A stretch of DNA of 64,000 bases from Steromphala cineraria (lineage: Eukaryota; Mollusca; Gastropoda; Trochida; Trochidae): contig OU744723.1 of the NCBI GenBank assembly GCA_916613615.1, positions 29,464,296 through 29,528,295 of the forward strand, given 5' to 3'. This document shows positions 1 through 11,111 of this stretch, piece after piece. The position numbers and the translations under genes are program-made. A model generated the notes under the pieces. The model worked only from the letters and a program-made list of their open reading frames with translations. It searched no databases and was not told the origin of the DNA. Numbering within the stretch: the stretch's first letter is position 1; each line of letters opens with the position of its first letter.

Positions 1-575
1 CAAAGGTCAAAGGTCACAAAACAAGTCTTTAAAATCATTGAAAATAGTCAAAAAGGAGGGAAATTTGTTGTTTTTAGCTATGATCTCTTAACGGGCCTCA
101 ACAAGACTCTTTTATGACCTTTCTGTGACCTTGAACTTTGACAATGTAATGAAGACCTTTTTTGAAGGGGTCAAAGGTCAAAGATCACAAAACAAGTCAT
201 TAAAATCATTGAAAATAGCTAAAAACAACAACAAATTTCCCTTCTTTTTTATCATGATTTCTTAACGGGCCTAAACAGACTCTTTTATGACCTTTCAGTG
301 TCCTTGAACTTTGACAATGTAATGAAAACCTATTTGAAAGGGGTTAAAGGTCAAAGGTCACAAAACAAGTCTTTAAAATCATTGAAAATAGCTAAAAACA
401 ACAACAAATTTCCCTCCTTTTTGTTTATGATTTGTTAACGGGCCTAAACAGACTCTTTTATGACCTTTCTGTGACCTTGAACTTTGACAATATAATGAAA
501 ACCTATTTGAAATGGGTCAAAGGTCAAAAGTCACAAAACAAGTCATAGAAATCATTGAAAACAGCTTAAAAAACA
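1..575. repeat. 172-bp tandem repeat, about 3.3 copies
   Basis: Units begin near 1, 172, 345 and 518 (spacing 171-173 bp) and the array runs off the left edge. Each unit starts with two AGGTCA-like half-sites, has a shared centre (AACGGGCC then CTTTTATGACCTTT) and ends with TGACCTTGAACTTTGAC. The array leads straight into the 3' end of a dispersed element at 576-772, so it is probably that element's internal tandem body. No coding potential was seen. Confidence 0.85.
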
Positions 576-772
576 TTTGAGGTCATGGGGTCACGAAATC
601 TACAATTTAGAATCCCCATTGGCCATGGAATCTGCACATCAAATTTCAGCTCTCTAGAGTCATTGGTTCTGGAGAAGAAGTCAAAAAGTGAAAAGTTTAC
701 GGATGGACAGATGGACGGATGGACGGACGCCATGCCATGCCCATAAGGTTTTTCAGACCTGATCAGCTAAAA
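576..772 (+). mobile_element. 3' end of TAGCTCATC-family dispersed element
   Basis: The stretch 576-700 is nearly the same as 38152-38270, including the shared run TCAAATTTCAGCTCTCTAGA. It is followed by a GGATGGACAGATGGACGG-type tract at 695-735, then CATGCCATGCC, and ends in CTGATCAGCTA, a diverged inverted copy of the family's 5' motif TAGCTCATCAG. The 5' end lies outside the window. Confidence 0.7.
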
Positions 773-774
773 AG

Positions 775-1885
775 TCATGCGACACTTGTATATCAAATAC
801 AACCCATCCTCCCCCCTCAAAAAGTCATACAACACTTGTTACATTAACAACAACCCTTCCTACCACTTTTACAATGCCATGAAACATTTGTACATCAATA
901 AGAAACCTATCTTTCCAAATCTACAATGTCATACAACACTCATACATCAAATACAACCCAACCTTCGCCCTCCACATAGTCATACAACATTTGTATATCA
1001 AACACAACCTATTTTTACACTCCCAGAAAGTATTACAACACTTGTGTATCACACACTGCAGAATCTACATGTTCCGTTATGTCATTTAACATTTACATCA
1101 AATACAACCCATCATTCCCCCTCCACAAAGTCATTCAACACTTGTATATCATTCCTACCCTCTCTACAATGTCATAAAACATTTGTGCATATAAACCCAT
1201 CCTTTCAAACCCTCAATGTCATACAACACTTGTACATCAAATAAAACCTATACTTACACCACCACAAAGTCATACAACACTTGTACATCAAGTACAACCC
1301 ATCCTTACACCACCACAAAGTCATACAACACTTGTACATCAAGTACAACCCATCCTTACACCACCACAAAGTCATACAACACTTGTACATCAAGTACAAC
1401 CCATCCTTACACCACCACAAAGTCATACAACACTTGTACATCAAGTACAACCCATCCTTACACCACCACAAAGTCATACAACACTTGAACATCAAATAAA
1501 ACCCATCCTTAAACCAGCACAGTCATACAACACTTGTACATCAAGTACAACCCATCCTTAAACCAGCACAGTCATACAACACTTGTACATCAAGTACAAC
1601 CCATCCTTAAACCAGCACAGTCATACAACACTTGTACATCAAGTACAACCCATCCTTACACCACCACAAAGTCATACAACACTTGTACATCAAGTACAAC
1701 CCATCCTTACACCACCACAAAGTCATACAACACTTGTACATCAAATAAAACTATTCCTACCCCCTCTACGGGGTCATAAAACATTTGTACATTAATTATA
1801 AACCAATCCTTCCAAATCCACAATGTCATAACACTTGTTCATCAAATACAACCCATCCTTACACCACCAGGTTGTCATGACACAT
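775..1885. repeat. 51-bp minisatellite, block 1
   Basis: The unit reads roughly CATACAACACTTGTACATCA followed by AGTACAACCCATCCTTACAC and a CCACCACAAAGT end. Period is 51 bp (copies at 1271, 1322 and so on). Copies between 1216 and 1775 are nearly identical and the flanks are diverged and length-variable. Because 51 is a multiple of 3, long open frames appear on both strands; they are repeat artefacts. Confidence 0.9.
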
Positions 1886-1892
1886 TTGTATA

Positions 1893-2158
1893 TTAAAACA
1901 AGATGTGTTTGTGAAACACGAATGCCCCCGGATGCATCCTGCTCGCTGTGTCAAGGTCAAGGTCACAAGGTCAAATGTCATGTTGTCATTCGAAAGGTCT
2001 CATCATAAGGGATCCATATGTCAAGTATCAAAGATCTAGCTCTGACCAATCAAAAGTTATGACCAAGGTTAAAGTTTTTGTGGACAAACGGACAGACGGA
2101 CAGACGGATAGGTGAAAAACAATATACCCCCAGAATCTCCGATTCGGGGGCATAAAAA
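1893..2158 (+). mobile_element. Hairpin-ended element, ATGCCCCCG family
   Basis: A 5' hairpin GTGTTT-GTG-AAACAC (1905-1919) is followed by ATGCCCCCG (1922-1930). The 3' end is CGGGGGCAT (2145-2153), inside a second hairpin (2124-2153; CCCCC and GAATC arms). An ACGGACAGACGG tract at 2086-2113 sits just inside the 3' hairpin. AAGGTCAAGGTCA half-site repeats lie at about 1955-1975. The element interrupts the 51-bp minisatellite. Non-coding; non-autonomous by inference. Confidence 0.7.
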
Positions 2159-2159
2159 A

Positions 2160-3150
2160 CCTAGCGGTCCCCCTCCAAAAAGTCATACAAAACCTTTATA
2201 TCAAATACAACCCATCCTTCCCCCTCTACAATGTCATAAAACATTTATACATTAAATAGAAACCCATCCTTTCAAATCCACAATGTCATACAACACTTAT
2301 ACATCAAATACAACCCATCCTTCCCCCTCCTAAGAGTCATACAACATTTGTATATCAAACACAACCTATTCCCCCCTCCAAAAATGAATACAACACTTGT
2401 ACATCAAATACAACCCATCCTCGCCCCTCCACAAAGTCAAACAGCACTTGTAATCAAATATAGGCAAATCTCCCCCTCCAAAAAGTCATACAACACCTGT
2501 ACACCTAATACAACACATATTTTCCCGTATACAATGTCAAACAACACTTGTACATCAAATACAACCCCTCCCAACCATCTACAACGTCATGAAACATTTT
2601 ATATTACAAAAAAAACCAGCGGTCCCCCTCCAAAAAGTCATACAACACCTGCATGTATATTAAATACAACCCATTCTCCCCCTCCTAAAATTCATACAAC
2701 ACTTATACATCAAACAAAACCTTTCTCTGTAAAAAAAGTCATACAACTGGCACTTGTACATCAAATACAGCCCATCCTTTCCCGTCAGCAATGTCATACA
2801 ACACTTGTACGTCAAGTAAAACCAATTCTTCCCCCTCCAAAAAGTCATAGAACACTTGTACGTCAAATACAGGCTATTTTTCCCCGCCAAAAAGTCAAAC
2901 AACACCTGTACATTTAATACAACACATCCTTTCTCGTAAACTATGTCATAAAACAATTGTACATCAAATACTACCCATCCTTCCCCCTCCAAAAAGTCAT
3001 ACAACACCTGTATATCAAATACAACCCTTCCTAATCCCTCTACAATGTCACAAAACATTCGTACATTAAATAAAAACCCATCCCTCCAAATCCACAAAGT
3101 CATTCAACACTTGGATATCAAATATAACCTATTCTCCCCTCCAAAAAGGT
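2160..3150. repeat. 51-bp minisatellite, degenerate block 2
   Basis: These are diverged units of the same minisatellite: AAAGTCATACAACAC, TTGTACATCAAATACAACC and a CCCCTCC-rich spacer replacing the CCACCA end. Copies vary by several bases, so the block is older than block 1. Apparent frames of 147-189 codons on both strands are artefacts of the repeat. Confidence 0.8.
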
Positions 3151-3475
3151 CATACATAGAGATTATTACATGAGGAGGTGTGTTATTTGACCTTAACGAA
3201 GTTTTGTTAAAGACACGCGACACTTCCTAGGGTAACAATTTCTTTATTACCAATTCTATTCCATTTGACTCTCTTAGAAATATCCGAGAAACGGGCCGCT
3301 TCACTAGCGACGGACGGCTATAGTGAGGTCAGGAACAATGGTCTAATGACGTCACAGGCGAAAAAATATGGGAAGTCGTGCTACAACAATCGTTGCTAGG
3401 CGAAAGTGATATGTGCACATTTGCTCATATTGAAAATATGTCACTACTTATTTTTAACCATATGGGTAATAAAAC
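3151..3475. other. Unidentified insert inside the minisatellite
   Basis: About 325 bp of unrelated sequence separates minisatellite blocks 2 and 3. The ends show a weak inverted similarity (TTATTACATGAG near 3153; CATATGGGTAATAA near 3459), which could be TIR remnants. It holds no frame or motif I recognise. Confidence 0.3.
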
Positions 3476-3920
3476 ACTTTACATCAAATGGAACCCATTC
3501 TTCCCCTCCAAAAAGTAATTCAATTTTTTACATCAAAGACAACCTATTCTATCCCTCCACAAAGTCATACAGCACTGGTACACCAAATACAACACATTCT
3601 TTCTCATAAACAATGTCATAAAACACTTGTACATCAAATACTACCCATCGATCCTTCCCCCTTCAAAAAGTCAAACTACACTTGTATATCAAATTCAACA
3701 TATTCTCCCCTCCAAAAAGTCATATAACACTTTACATCAAATGCAACCAATACTTCCCTCTCCAAAAAGTCATACAACACTTGTACATCAAGTACAACCC
3801 ATCGTTACACCACCACAAAGTCATACAAAACCTGTATATCAAATACAACCCATCCTTCACCCTCCAAAAAGTCATAAAACAATTGTACATCAATACAATG
3901 CATTCTCCCCCTCGGAAAAA
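3476..3920. repeat. 51-bp minisatellite, block 3
   Basis: Degenerate units like those of block 2, plus one stretch (3765-3830) closely matching the block 1 unit with its CACCACAAAGTCATAC end. This supports one original array split by insertions. Confidence 0.75.
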
Positions 3921-4010
3921 CACTTAAGTAATCATTTGAGAAATGTTTTCAAAGCCATCAGGATTACACACCAGGCTCATGCTAAGCTAAGTTATAAGTC
4001 GTAAACAAGA

Positions 4011-4262
4011 GTTTTTCAAAAGTGATCAATGTGTTGTGGTTACCTTGAAAATACGATCAAGGTCACCCAATGTGACAGGTGCTTGCATAATCCACTTATG
4101 TATGCTGTGACCAAATATGAAGACAATGATTACAATGGTTCATAAGATATCACTTTGACAATGAGTTCAATGGTCTAAAAGATATCTCATTAGCAAGAAT
4201 CCAGACACACAGACAGACAGACGTGGCTGAATATTATGTCCCCAATTCTGGCAGGGGATGTT
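4011..4262 (+). mobile_element. Dispersed element remnant with GACA tract and 3' hairpin
   Basis: It starts with AAACAAGAG, similar to the start of the 1893 element, and has a CACACAGACAGACAGACG tract at 4205-4224. It ends with GTCCCC and GGGGAT arms separated by 10 nt. The overall plan matches the hairpin-ended elements, but the 5' hairpin is weak here, so membership is tentative. Confidence 0.4.
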
Positions 4263-4379
4263 GATTTAATCCATGCAAATAAAATTGGATGCATCATTGA
4301 ATGTATGCTAGAAGTTTGATGATGATAAACATGATAAAAGCTGTGATAAACAAGAGTCACCAGAAGAAGACATATCTCA

Positions 4380-5037
4380 CTGCTCCCAAGTGATGTAACA
4401 TTTCCATGAAAATGAAGCATAAGCTGAGCAAAGGGGAGCATGTTGGAAGCGTTCTGGCTCAGTTGTCTGTAAATGGAAGGATAAGCGTGACGTCCTCACA
4501 ATCAGCAATATGCACAGCATCGAGATGGTTGATATCAGAAACAGAAACAACAAACTATCAAGAAAACCAAACACAGTTCGTGACTACAACCAGGGAATGT
4601 CTGGAATAGACAGGTCAGATCAAATGCTGTCTTATTACTCAGGTCTGCGGAAAACAATTCGCTGGTACAAGAAGATCACCCTTCACCTGCTTGAGATGTC
4701 ACTTCTGAATGCATTCATTCTCTACAACACAAACCGTCCTGAGCCCATGAAGCTACTGCAGTTCCGAGAATTGGTGACAGTTAGTCTCCTTGGTGAAACT
4801 TTTGAACAGGTTGAAGCTCGTATAAACCCTAGAGCTGGTCTGGCCCCAGACGCTATGGACTTTCATCACCTCTCTGCCCTACCACCGACAGAGAAGAAGC
4901 AGAGACCAACCAAGCCTTGTCGTGTGTACCCTAGGGCTGGTATGCGACGTGAAACCTGCTACATGTGTGAGGTCTGTCCAGAGAAACCAGCGTTGTGTGT
5001 TGAGAAGTGCTTCAAGAAGTTCCATGCTCCAGAGTAA
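4380..5037 (+). pseudogene. piggyBac-type transposase, C-terminal part, broken
   Basis: PiggyBac transposases are DDE/D cut-and-paste enzymes that integrate at TTAA. The main open frame (4510-5037, open back to about 4471) reads KWKDKRDV, then DYNQGMSGIDRSDQ with the third catalytic-region Asp (codon 4609-4611) and a nearby Asp (4618-4620). It continues with RKTIRWYKK and LLNAFILYN and ends in a cysteine-rich tail (CYMCEVC, LC, CF, FH) typical of the family's C-terminal zinc-binding domain. A preceding segment with KGEHVG (4406-4470) lies in another frame, so there is a frameshift at about 4440-4470. The N-terminus and first two catalytic Asp regions are missing; about 200 of the usual 550-600 residues remain. 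No TTAA-flanked inverted ends were found. A dead copy. Confidence 0.85.
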
Positions 5038-5098
5038 AGTCATGAAGCAAATTCAGCTGAAATTTTAGTGAGTCCAGTTTTCGTTGTTCAATTTACTT

Positions 5099-5104
5099 AA
5101 TAAA
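5099..5104 (+). promoter_or_regulatory. AATAAA polyadenylation signal of the piggyBac relic
   Basis: A canonical AATAAA lies 62 bp after the transposase stop codon on the same strand, a fitting distance for the original 3' UTR. Chance occurrence in AT-rich DNA is possible. Confidence 0.4.
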
Positions 5105-5261
5105 ATGTCTTGCACCAGAATTGTCTTCTTGTTGTTCTTTGTCATTGCCAGGATACTATTAGTTGTAGTACACAATTTGCCAACATTTGAAACTTACATA
5201 ACATACCATTGATAAACTACGAGATAACTCGTAGTGGCAAACTGGAACAAAATATAATAAA

Positions 5262-7446
5262 AGTACCGAAGGTACAGAAGCTCACCTTAAAATGAATGAT
5301 GTGGTAAAATGGTTTAATTATACATGTAACCATCTTTTATATAATTGATTATGGCTGCCATCATGATTTTTTTATCTTTTAAAATACAAGTCTTCTTTTG
5401 GAAACGACTAGAGCTTGAACAAACATTAATACACGAATGATATAATCATGATAAGTTAACAAGCAGTAGGTTTTTGTATAACTTTTTTGTATATCTATGG
5501 CTGAATTGGTGATCATCTTGTACTTTTTAATCTTCAAAATGCTACTTTTATGTGGGCATCAGTATTAATTTCATTATGATATCTTGATTGGTTTAGGTGT
5601 ATCCATTTAAATGTCATTCGATCATTACTTACAGGATGGTGGGCACTTACATTTGTTTTGTAGTGAATCATTAATATGATTTCAAGATTATTTCACTGAT
5701 GGTTATGCTGCATGGGATATTGAGAATCCCAAAAGTACAGATTTTTCAAGGAAAATGAATGACTGATTGAGAGGAAAGTCATAAACACAGCAATGCATAA
5801 GACACGTTTATTTTGTTCACATAATATTTACATGTCAAGTGACCATGAGATGTCTTTCATTAAAGTATCAATTTATTTAACACTCATACAGTACTATAAT
5901 GGTAAACATTTTTGCATTGTCAAATCAACAGAGAGATATGACAAATCAAATTTCCTTACTTTTCTTACTAAACCCTTTTCGATTTTCATCTGCATATTTA
6001 TTCCACATCAACTTATGTCGATTGCTAAACACAAAGCTTATTGTAGACAAGTTTTGTGTAAGTTGTTATTCTTAGAAAGAACATATCACTGTCATGAGAA
6101 TACAAGTCCATAACTTTTATTGCATACACATGGGCCATGGCCATATAGCATAATGCTCTACCATATCAATTGGGTCAGGTTGATTATGCAACAGACTAGC
6201 AGCTGACACTGTGATGCTAGCAGCCTGCCTTGGGATGTGTATTAGACAGCATAGTGGAATATCTGAACTCTGGTTGACCCCTTATGTGTGGTATTTAAAG
6301 GAATATAAGGGAGATACCATTGTTTAAAATTTAACATGTTTAATGTGATTTGGTTTTTGCAGCTAGTTGCCATAAAGATTTTAAACAAATTAATCAATTA
6401 TATTTGTTTTTCATCTTAATTTTTTTTAGAAACACTTAAAAATATAGAACAACTTGCACGACAATCTTAAATATTCCATATTTAAGATAATATTATGATT
6501 AGTACCGGGTAAGTTCAAATTAGAGAATTTATATGGTGCCAGTGATCACTTGATGAAAGCTTAAAATTTAATAATAATGATGCGTCATCTGCAGCTGAAA
6601 AGTCAATATGGCTGCTATTGCGGCCATCTTGGATTCTCAAAACTGAAACGTCTACCTCTCTGTGCGGAATCACTATAGGTATAACATACTACAATATAAA
6701 AATGATATCTAGATTGGTTTAGGAGAAATAGTCTTTGTCATGAAATCTAATTGAAAATTCAATATGGCTGCCATTGCGGCCATATTGGATTCTCAAAACT
6801 TTAACGTCTACCTTTCTGTGCGGAATCACCATAGGTATAACTTACAATTTCAGAATGATATCTGTATTAGTTTAGAAGGAGTAGTCTTTTTCATGAAATC
6901 TGATTGAAAATTCAATATGGCTGTCATGGCGGCCATCTTGGATTCTCGAAACTGAAACGTCCACCTTTCTGTGCGGAATCACCATAGGTATAACTTACAA
7001 TTTCAGAATGATATCTGTATTAGTTTAGAAGGAGTAGTCTTTTTCATGAAATCTAATTGAAAATTCAATATGGCTGTCATGGCGGCCATCTTGGATTCTC
7101 GAAACTGAAACGTCCACCTTTCTGTGAGGAATCACCATGGGTATAACATACTACAATTTCAGAATGATATCTGTATTCGTTTAGAAGGAGTAGTCTTTTT
7201 CATGAAATCTAATTGAAAATTCAATATGGCTGTCATGGCGGCCATCTTGGATTCTCAAAATTGAAACGTCTACCTTTCTGTGGGGAATCACCATGGGTAT
7301 AACATACTACAATTTCAGAATGATATCTGAATTCGTTTAGGAGGAGTAGTCTTTTTCGTGAAAGTTTACAGACAGACGGACGGACAGACGGACGACGGAC
7401 GAAGCGCCATGACATAAGCTCACATTTACTTTGTAAAGGTGAGCTA
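5262..7446 (+). mobile_element. Hairpin-ended element, AGCTCACCTT family
   Basis: A 5' hairpin GTACC-GAA-GGTAC (5263-5275) is followed by AGCTCACCTT (5279-5288). The perfect inverse AAGGTGAGCT is at 7436-7445, and AGCTCAC also occurs at 7418-7424, so the 3' end folds as a hairpin. A GACGGACGGACAGACGG tract lies at about 7373-7402. The body is AT-rich with a 154-bp tandem repeat at 6540-7370. A 106-codon frame at 5793-6113 shows no recognisable domain and is probably fortuitous. If the ends belong together, the element is about 2.2 kb. Confidence 0.65.
6540..7372. repeat. 154-bp tandem repeat, five copies
   Basis: The marker CAATATGGCTG occurs at 6604, 6760, 6913, 7066 and 7222 (spacing 153-156 bp). 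Each unit contains GCGGCCATCTTGGATTCT, ACGTCTACCTTTCTGTG and TTCAGAATGATATCTG. The first unit is the most diverged. It forms the distal body of the surrounding hairpin-ended element. Confidence 0.9.
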
Positions 7447-8235
7447 AAAACCAGTATACTCGTAGATGGCAGTCAACGTGTTATACTGAGCTTATGCCTG
7501 AGTGGAATATTTCCAGGTTTTCTTGTATTAGATAGTTACATCCTCGGTTAATTCAAAAGACACAGACAGACGAGTTTACAATCGTTCCAGTGACATCTGA
7601 GACAGGAGTCTTAAATATTTTAATTTTTTTATGGAAAACATATCCTATAAAAATGGTTATTTTTAGTCCACTGTTCAAATGTTCGTTTACGTTTATGTTT
7701 ACAAACAGCCATAATCATGATTCGTGTTGATTTTACTACACCTGCCGAAAAGACAAATCATTGATTATGTAGAAGACTTTTGCAATTATTTATCTGCATA
7801 ATATTAGAATTTGTGAAAAATATCGTTTCAAAATTATTGATTATTTTCTCATTAAATAAATTAAGATAATCAATCTTGTGATATAAAAACAGGTCTTGTC
7901 AAGAAAAAATATTTGATTTTATAGCTATTTTAATTTATGAAATAAAAACTATATGTACCGTTGTAAGAGTTGAATGAATGAGAACCACGTTGTTTAAAAT
8001 GTAATTTAAGAGTCACAGGTTACAGAATTTGAGGGTTTATGTTATTTATTGCATAATTTGATTTCACACAAATTTGGCATACATGTATAAAATGGTCTGA
8101 TCAAGTATTAAATTTTTTTGTAAAAACTTATATTTTGTCTAAAAATTCAGTATTTCTTTTTGATTTAAATAGACTGAGAACGTTTTCAAAAAAATGATCC
8201 AGGTTGTTATACCCATTTATACCCTTGAAATTTCT
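7447..8235. other. AT-rich intergenic DNA
   Basis: No open frame, repeat or structural motif that I can support. A short CACAGACAGACG stretch at about 7560 may be a decayed element end. Confidence 0.5.
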
Positions 8236-8239
8236 GTAT

Positions 8240-9720
8240 ATATATATTTTTTTTATAATTGTTTATTTTTCAAAACTCCATACAGAAAAAGGACATGTAA
8301 GAATAACAATTCCATACATAACAAACTTGTAACACGTATATACAAGTAATAATTTAACAACGTACACAAGATTTGATGTATAGACAATTAAATATTCAAA
8401 GTTCAATCTGACATTAGGTAGTAAATAGTTAATATTAAAAACTGATCTAATAATTCAGCCTAGATAATGACAAATTGACCAGAAATTCATAAAGCAGTCA
8501 TATTTACAATTTATGTAGGTGTTAAATTGGTCAACAAAATATGCTGTTTTAATTTCCTCTTGTACATGTTTAAAGTTGGGGATTTTCTCCTGTTGTTTCA
8601 TTTTAAATATATTGTATTTAACAATGGTTATCAGCAAATTCAGGACATAGTTTCGTTTTTCGGTATATCCTAAGATGATATTCTTTTTAGAAAATATGAT
8701 ATAGGTTCCTGTTTTTTCAAGTATCCATTCTTCCAATTTTTTCCATATAGTTTTTGTAAACTTACAATCATAAAATATATGTAGAATTGACTCATTCTCT
8801 GTTTTGCAAAATGTGCATTTGTTTGATTCTTTGTATCTCATTTTTGTTAGAAGCTCATTTGTTGGAAGAAATCTATGCAATATACTATATTGGAGCCATG
8901 AATGTTTAGCACTATTGTAGGATTTAAATGTTAATCTTTCTATGGTTTCCCATGTATTTTCGTTAATAAATTCATTTAGATCGTTTTGCCATTTATCTCG
9001 GTATTTGAGGGTTTTTGTGCCTTTTCTGTTTATGAGTATGTCGTATATATCTCTACAGCCTTTTGGATCGCCAGTTATATTTTGTAAAAAGAAGGGTAAA
9101 ATTGGCAGTGGTATTTTCTTTTCAATATGAACGTTTATTGACTTGCAGTAATATTTTATAGCTTCTATTATCCCTTGGTAATCAAGGAAATTTGTCTTGC
9201 AACCAAAAGTAATTCTTAATTGTTCCATGGATAGGAAATTACCATGGCTATCAATGATGTCATTTATGTAAGTGATCCCTTTACAGGAGTAATGTTTATA
9301 ATTGATAGGTCTTCCACCTATCTTAACATTTTCATTTTGCCAAATGGGTTGCGACAAGACATTGTCGACGTTTTTAGCGTTTTGACCTTTTTTGTTAATA
9401 AATTTGCCCCACGATGTTAATGTGTCTCTCCAAAAGTGATTTGTTCGGGTTGTTATTACAGATTCGGTTATGTGTGTTTCACATGTTTGTATAAGGCTGT
9501 CTATATTACCTTTAATGCTTGTTTGTAGCAGCGTCTTTATTTTTGAATCAGAGTTGTTTAATCTTTTCATCCATGAAATTTTTTGTGATTGAATGAGACT
9601 TCTTACATCTGGAAGCCTTATTCCGCCTGTATTCTGTATATTTTGATATATTTTGTATGTGAAGATCTCAGATCTAGTGCGGTTTAAGTAACCTAAATAC
9701 ATGAAAATAGAAGTTGTTTA
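8240..9720 (-). mobile_element. 5'-truncated L1/Tx1-like LINE, 3' end
   Basis: A LINE 3' segment on the minus strand: C-terminal ORF2 coding (8455-9702), about 215 bp of 3' UTR, and an A-rich end (plus-strand T run at about 8246-8256). It begins about 18 bp upstream of the first Met, where an in-frame stop occurs and no reverse transcriptase is present, as expected for 5' truncation during insertion. Confidence 0.75.
8455..9702 (-). CDS. LINE ORF2 C-terminal region (L1/Tx1-like), no RT domain
   Basis: A 415-codon open frame representing the part of an L1-type ORF2 downstream of the reverse transcriptase. Residues 20-46 (QNIQNTGGIRLPD, then SQKISWMKRL) match the conserved segment after the RT. 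Residues 87-100 (TNHFWRDTLTSWGK) and 270-290 (ILHRFLPTNELLTKM) are typical of the clade. A CCHC knuckle follows: C296, C299, H308, C313 (CTFC, then HIFYDC), then WKKLEEW. The tail is Lys/Ile-rich. The frame is intact over this length, so insertion is fairly recent, but without endonuclease and RT it cannot act alone. The Met start is simply the first ATG and not a real gene start. Confidence 0.8.
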   Translation of the reverse strand: MYLGYLNRTRSEIFTYKIYQNIQNTGGIRLPDVRSLIQSQKISWMKRLNNSDSKIKTLLQTSIKGNIDSLIQTCETHITESVITTRTNHFWRDTLTSWGKFINKKGQNAKNVDNVLSQPIWQNENVKIGGRPINYKHYSCKGITYINDIIDSHGNFLSMEQLRITFGCKTNFLDYQGIIEAIKYYCKSINVHIEKKIPLPILPFFLQNITGDPKGCRDIYDILINRKGTKTLKYRDKWQNDLNEFINENTWETIERLTFKSYNSAKHSWLQYSILHRFLPTNELLTKMRYKESNKCTFCKTENESILHIFYDCKFTKTIWKKLEEWILEKTGTYIIFSKKNIILGYTEKRNYVLNLLITIVKYNIFKMKQQEKIPNFKHVQEEIKTAYFVDQFNTYINCKYDCFMNFWSICHYLG

Positions 9721-10130
9721 ATTTTGATCAATTCCTTAAGTTCTGTGTCCATGTCACATGATCAAATGGACTTGCATGGTTTGGAAAAGACAAATAGAAC
9801 ACTTTGAAACACTGAACAGTTTCATGAATATGCTGTAGATCAAATCCATAAAATAACAGGAAAAACAGTTTCTAAGCTATATTATGCTTTGAAATCTTGT
9901 CTAAAGATATAATATACCCTCTGAAATATTGAGAACACGCTTACTCAATCTCGGGTTCTCGGGAATGTTTACGAACGTCTCCCGCGTTCACGGTCTTTAT
10001 TCTTTGCAATGATTTGATACGAAAACGAATGTTATCATAATTATAATGTCTGATATGTAAATTTTTATCTTAGGTGATTATTTTTGACATGATGCATGAT
10101 ATTTTTAAAAAAAGTGTATTTTCAAGGATG
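9721..10130. other. Intergenic, nothing recognised
   Basis: AT-rich with one GC-richer patch at 9930-9990. No frame or repeat was identified. Confidence 0.5.
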
Positions 10131-10663
10131 AACTAGAAAATTTGTGTCCATGGGACACAGATGCCCCAGCTAATAAAAAAGCTCTAAAAGTTTTCAACCA
10201 TAGAATTTAAAAAGAGATGCACATCTTTAGCTTAATTAAAGTTCAAACATCAATTAAAATGTAGAAAATTAAAAATTCCCAAAACATAATATAAGGTGAA
10301 CACCTTTAGGATACCTATAAAGCATGTTTGGAAGAATAGCGCAGTCTATCCAGTACTTCTTGAGGAGAAGTGGATAAACAACACCCCCTATCACAGTACT
10401 ATGAGCTTTCACTTGCACAAAAATTCACCTTAGTTCAACATGTCAGAAATTGGAAAAAAAATAAAAAATTAAAGAACAAAATATGAGATGCACACCCTTA
10501 GGATGCCTAAAAGCCATGTGTGCGATTTCAATTAAATCTGTTGAATGGTTATTGAGGAGAAGTGGATAAACAATACCCTGTATAGAGTGGTAGCGTACGT
10601 ACGGACGTACGGACAACCGAGGGTAATCCAATATGTCCCTGCCATATATGGCTGGGGCATAAA
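10131..10663 (+). mobile_element. Hairpin-ended element, ATGCCCCAGC family
   Basis: It starts AACTAGAAAATTT, then hairpin GTGTCC-ATG-GGACAC (10144-10158) and ATGCCCCAGC (10161-10170). The 3' end is GCTGGGGCAT (10651-10660), the right arm of a near-perfect 28-nt palindrome (10633-10660). Two diverged body units share GAGGAGAAGTGGATAAACAA about 193 bp apart (near 10360 and 10553). A GTACGTACGGACGTACGG tract lies at about 10595-10613. Non-coding. Confidence 0.75.
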
Positions 10664-11105
10664 AAAACACGTGGTCACCTCTTCGGGTGCTTCATAGTGA
10701 TTACAAAATCAGTAAATATGTTATTTGATATGGCTTAATCTTTCCTCACATAATAATGCAAAAGAAAATATATGGCAAATTATGTATACAAATTTTGAAA
10801 CTAAAATAAATGACGATCAATGAAAGCTGATTTCGAGCTTTTCAGATTAATACTTATTGAAATATCACCTTATAACGAGGGAGGTGACCCGCTCGTCTAA
10901 CGGCAGTTCATGACGTCATGACGCTCTTTGCGTACTTACTAACTGTAGTACCTTTTCCAGTAGCCTTCCACATATGCTGGTATGAGTATCCAAGATCTTT
11001 TGAAATATTTGATGCATGACTTCTTTTCCAGCCAAATAAACAATAATCTTGGAAATTGATGTGAAATTTTTATACACAGACCCATCCTTTACAAAAAGGA
11101 AATAG
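10664..11105. other. Intergenic, nothing recognised
   Basis: No coding or repeat feature found; short minus-strand frames lack known motifs. Confidence 0.45.
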
Positions 11106-11111
11106 AAAGTG

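Noticed and set aside
777..3103. Long open frames on both strands (up to 189 codons)
   Set aside because: They lie in the 51-bp minisatellite; 51 is divisible by 3, so any stop-free phase stays open. The translations are simple repeats.
5793..6113. 106-codon ATG frame inside the AGCTCACCTT element
   Set aside because: AT-rich, Phe/Ile-rich translation without domain features; similar frames arise by chance here.
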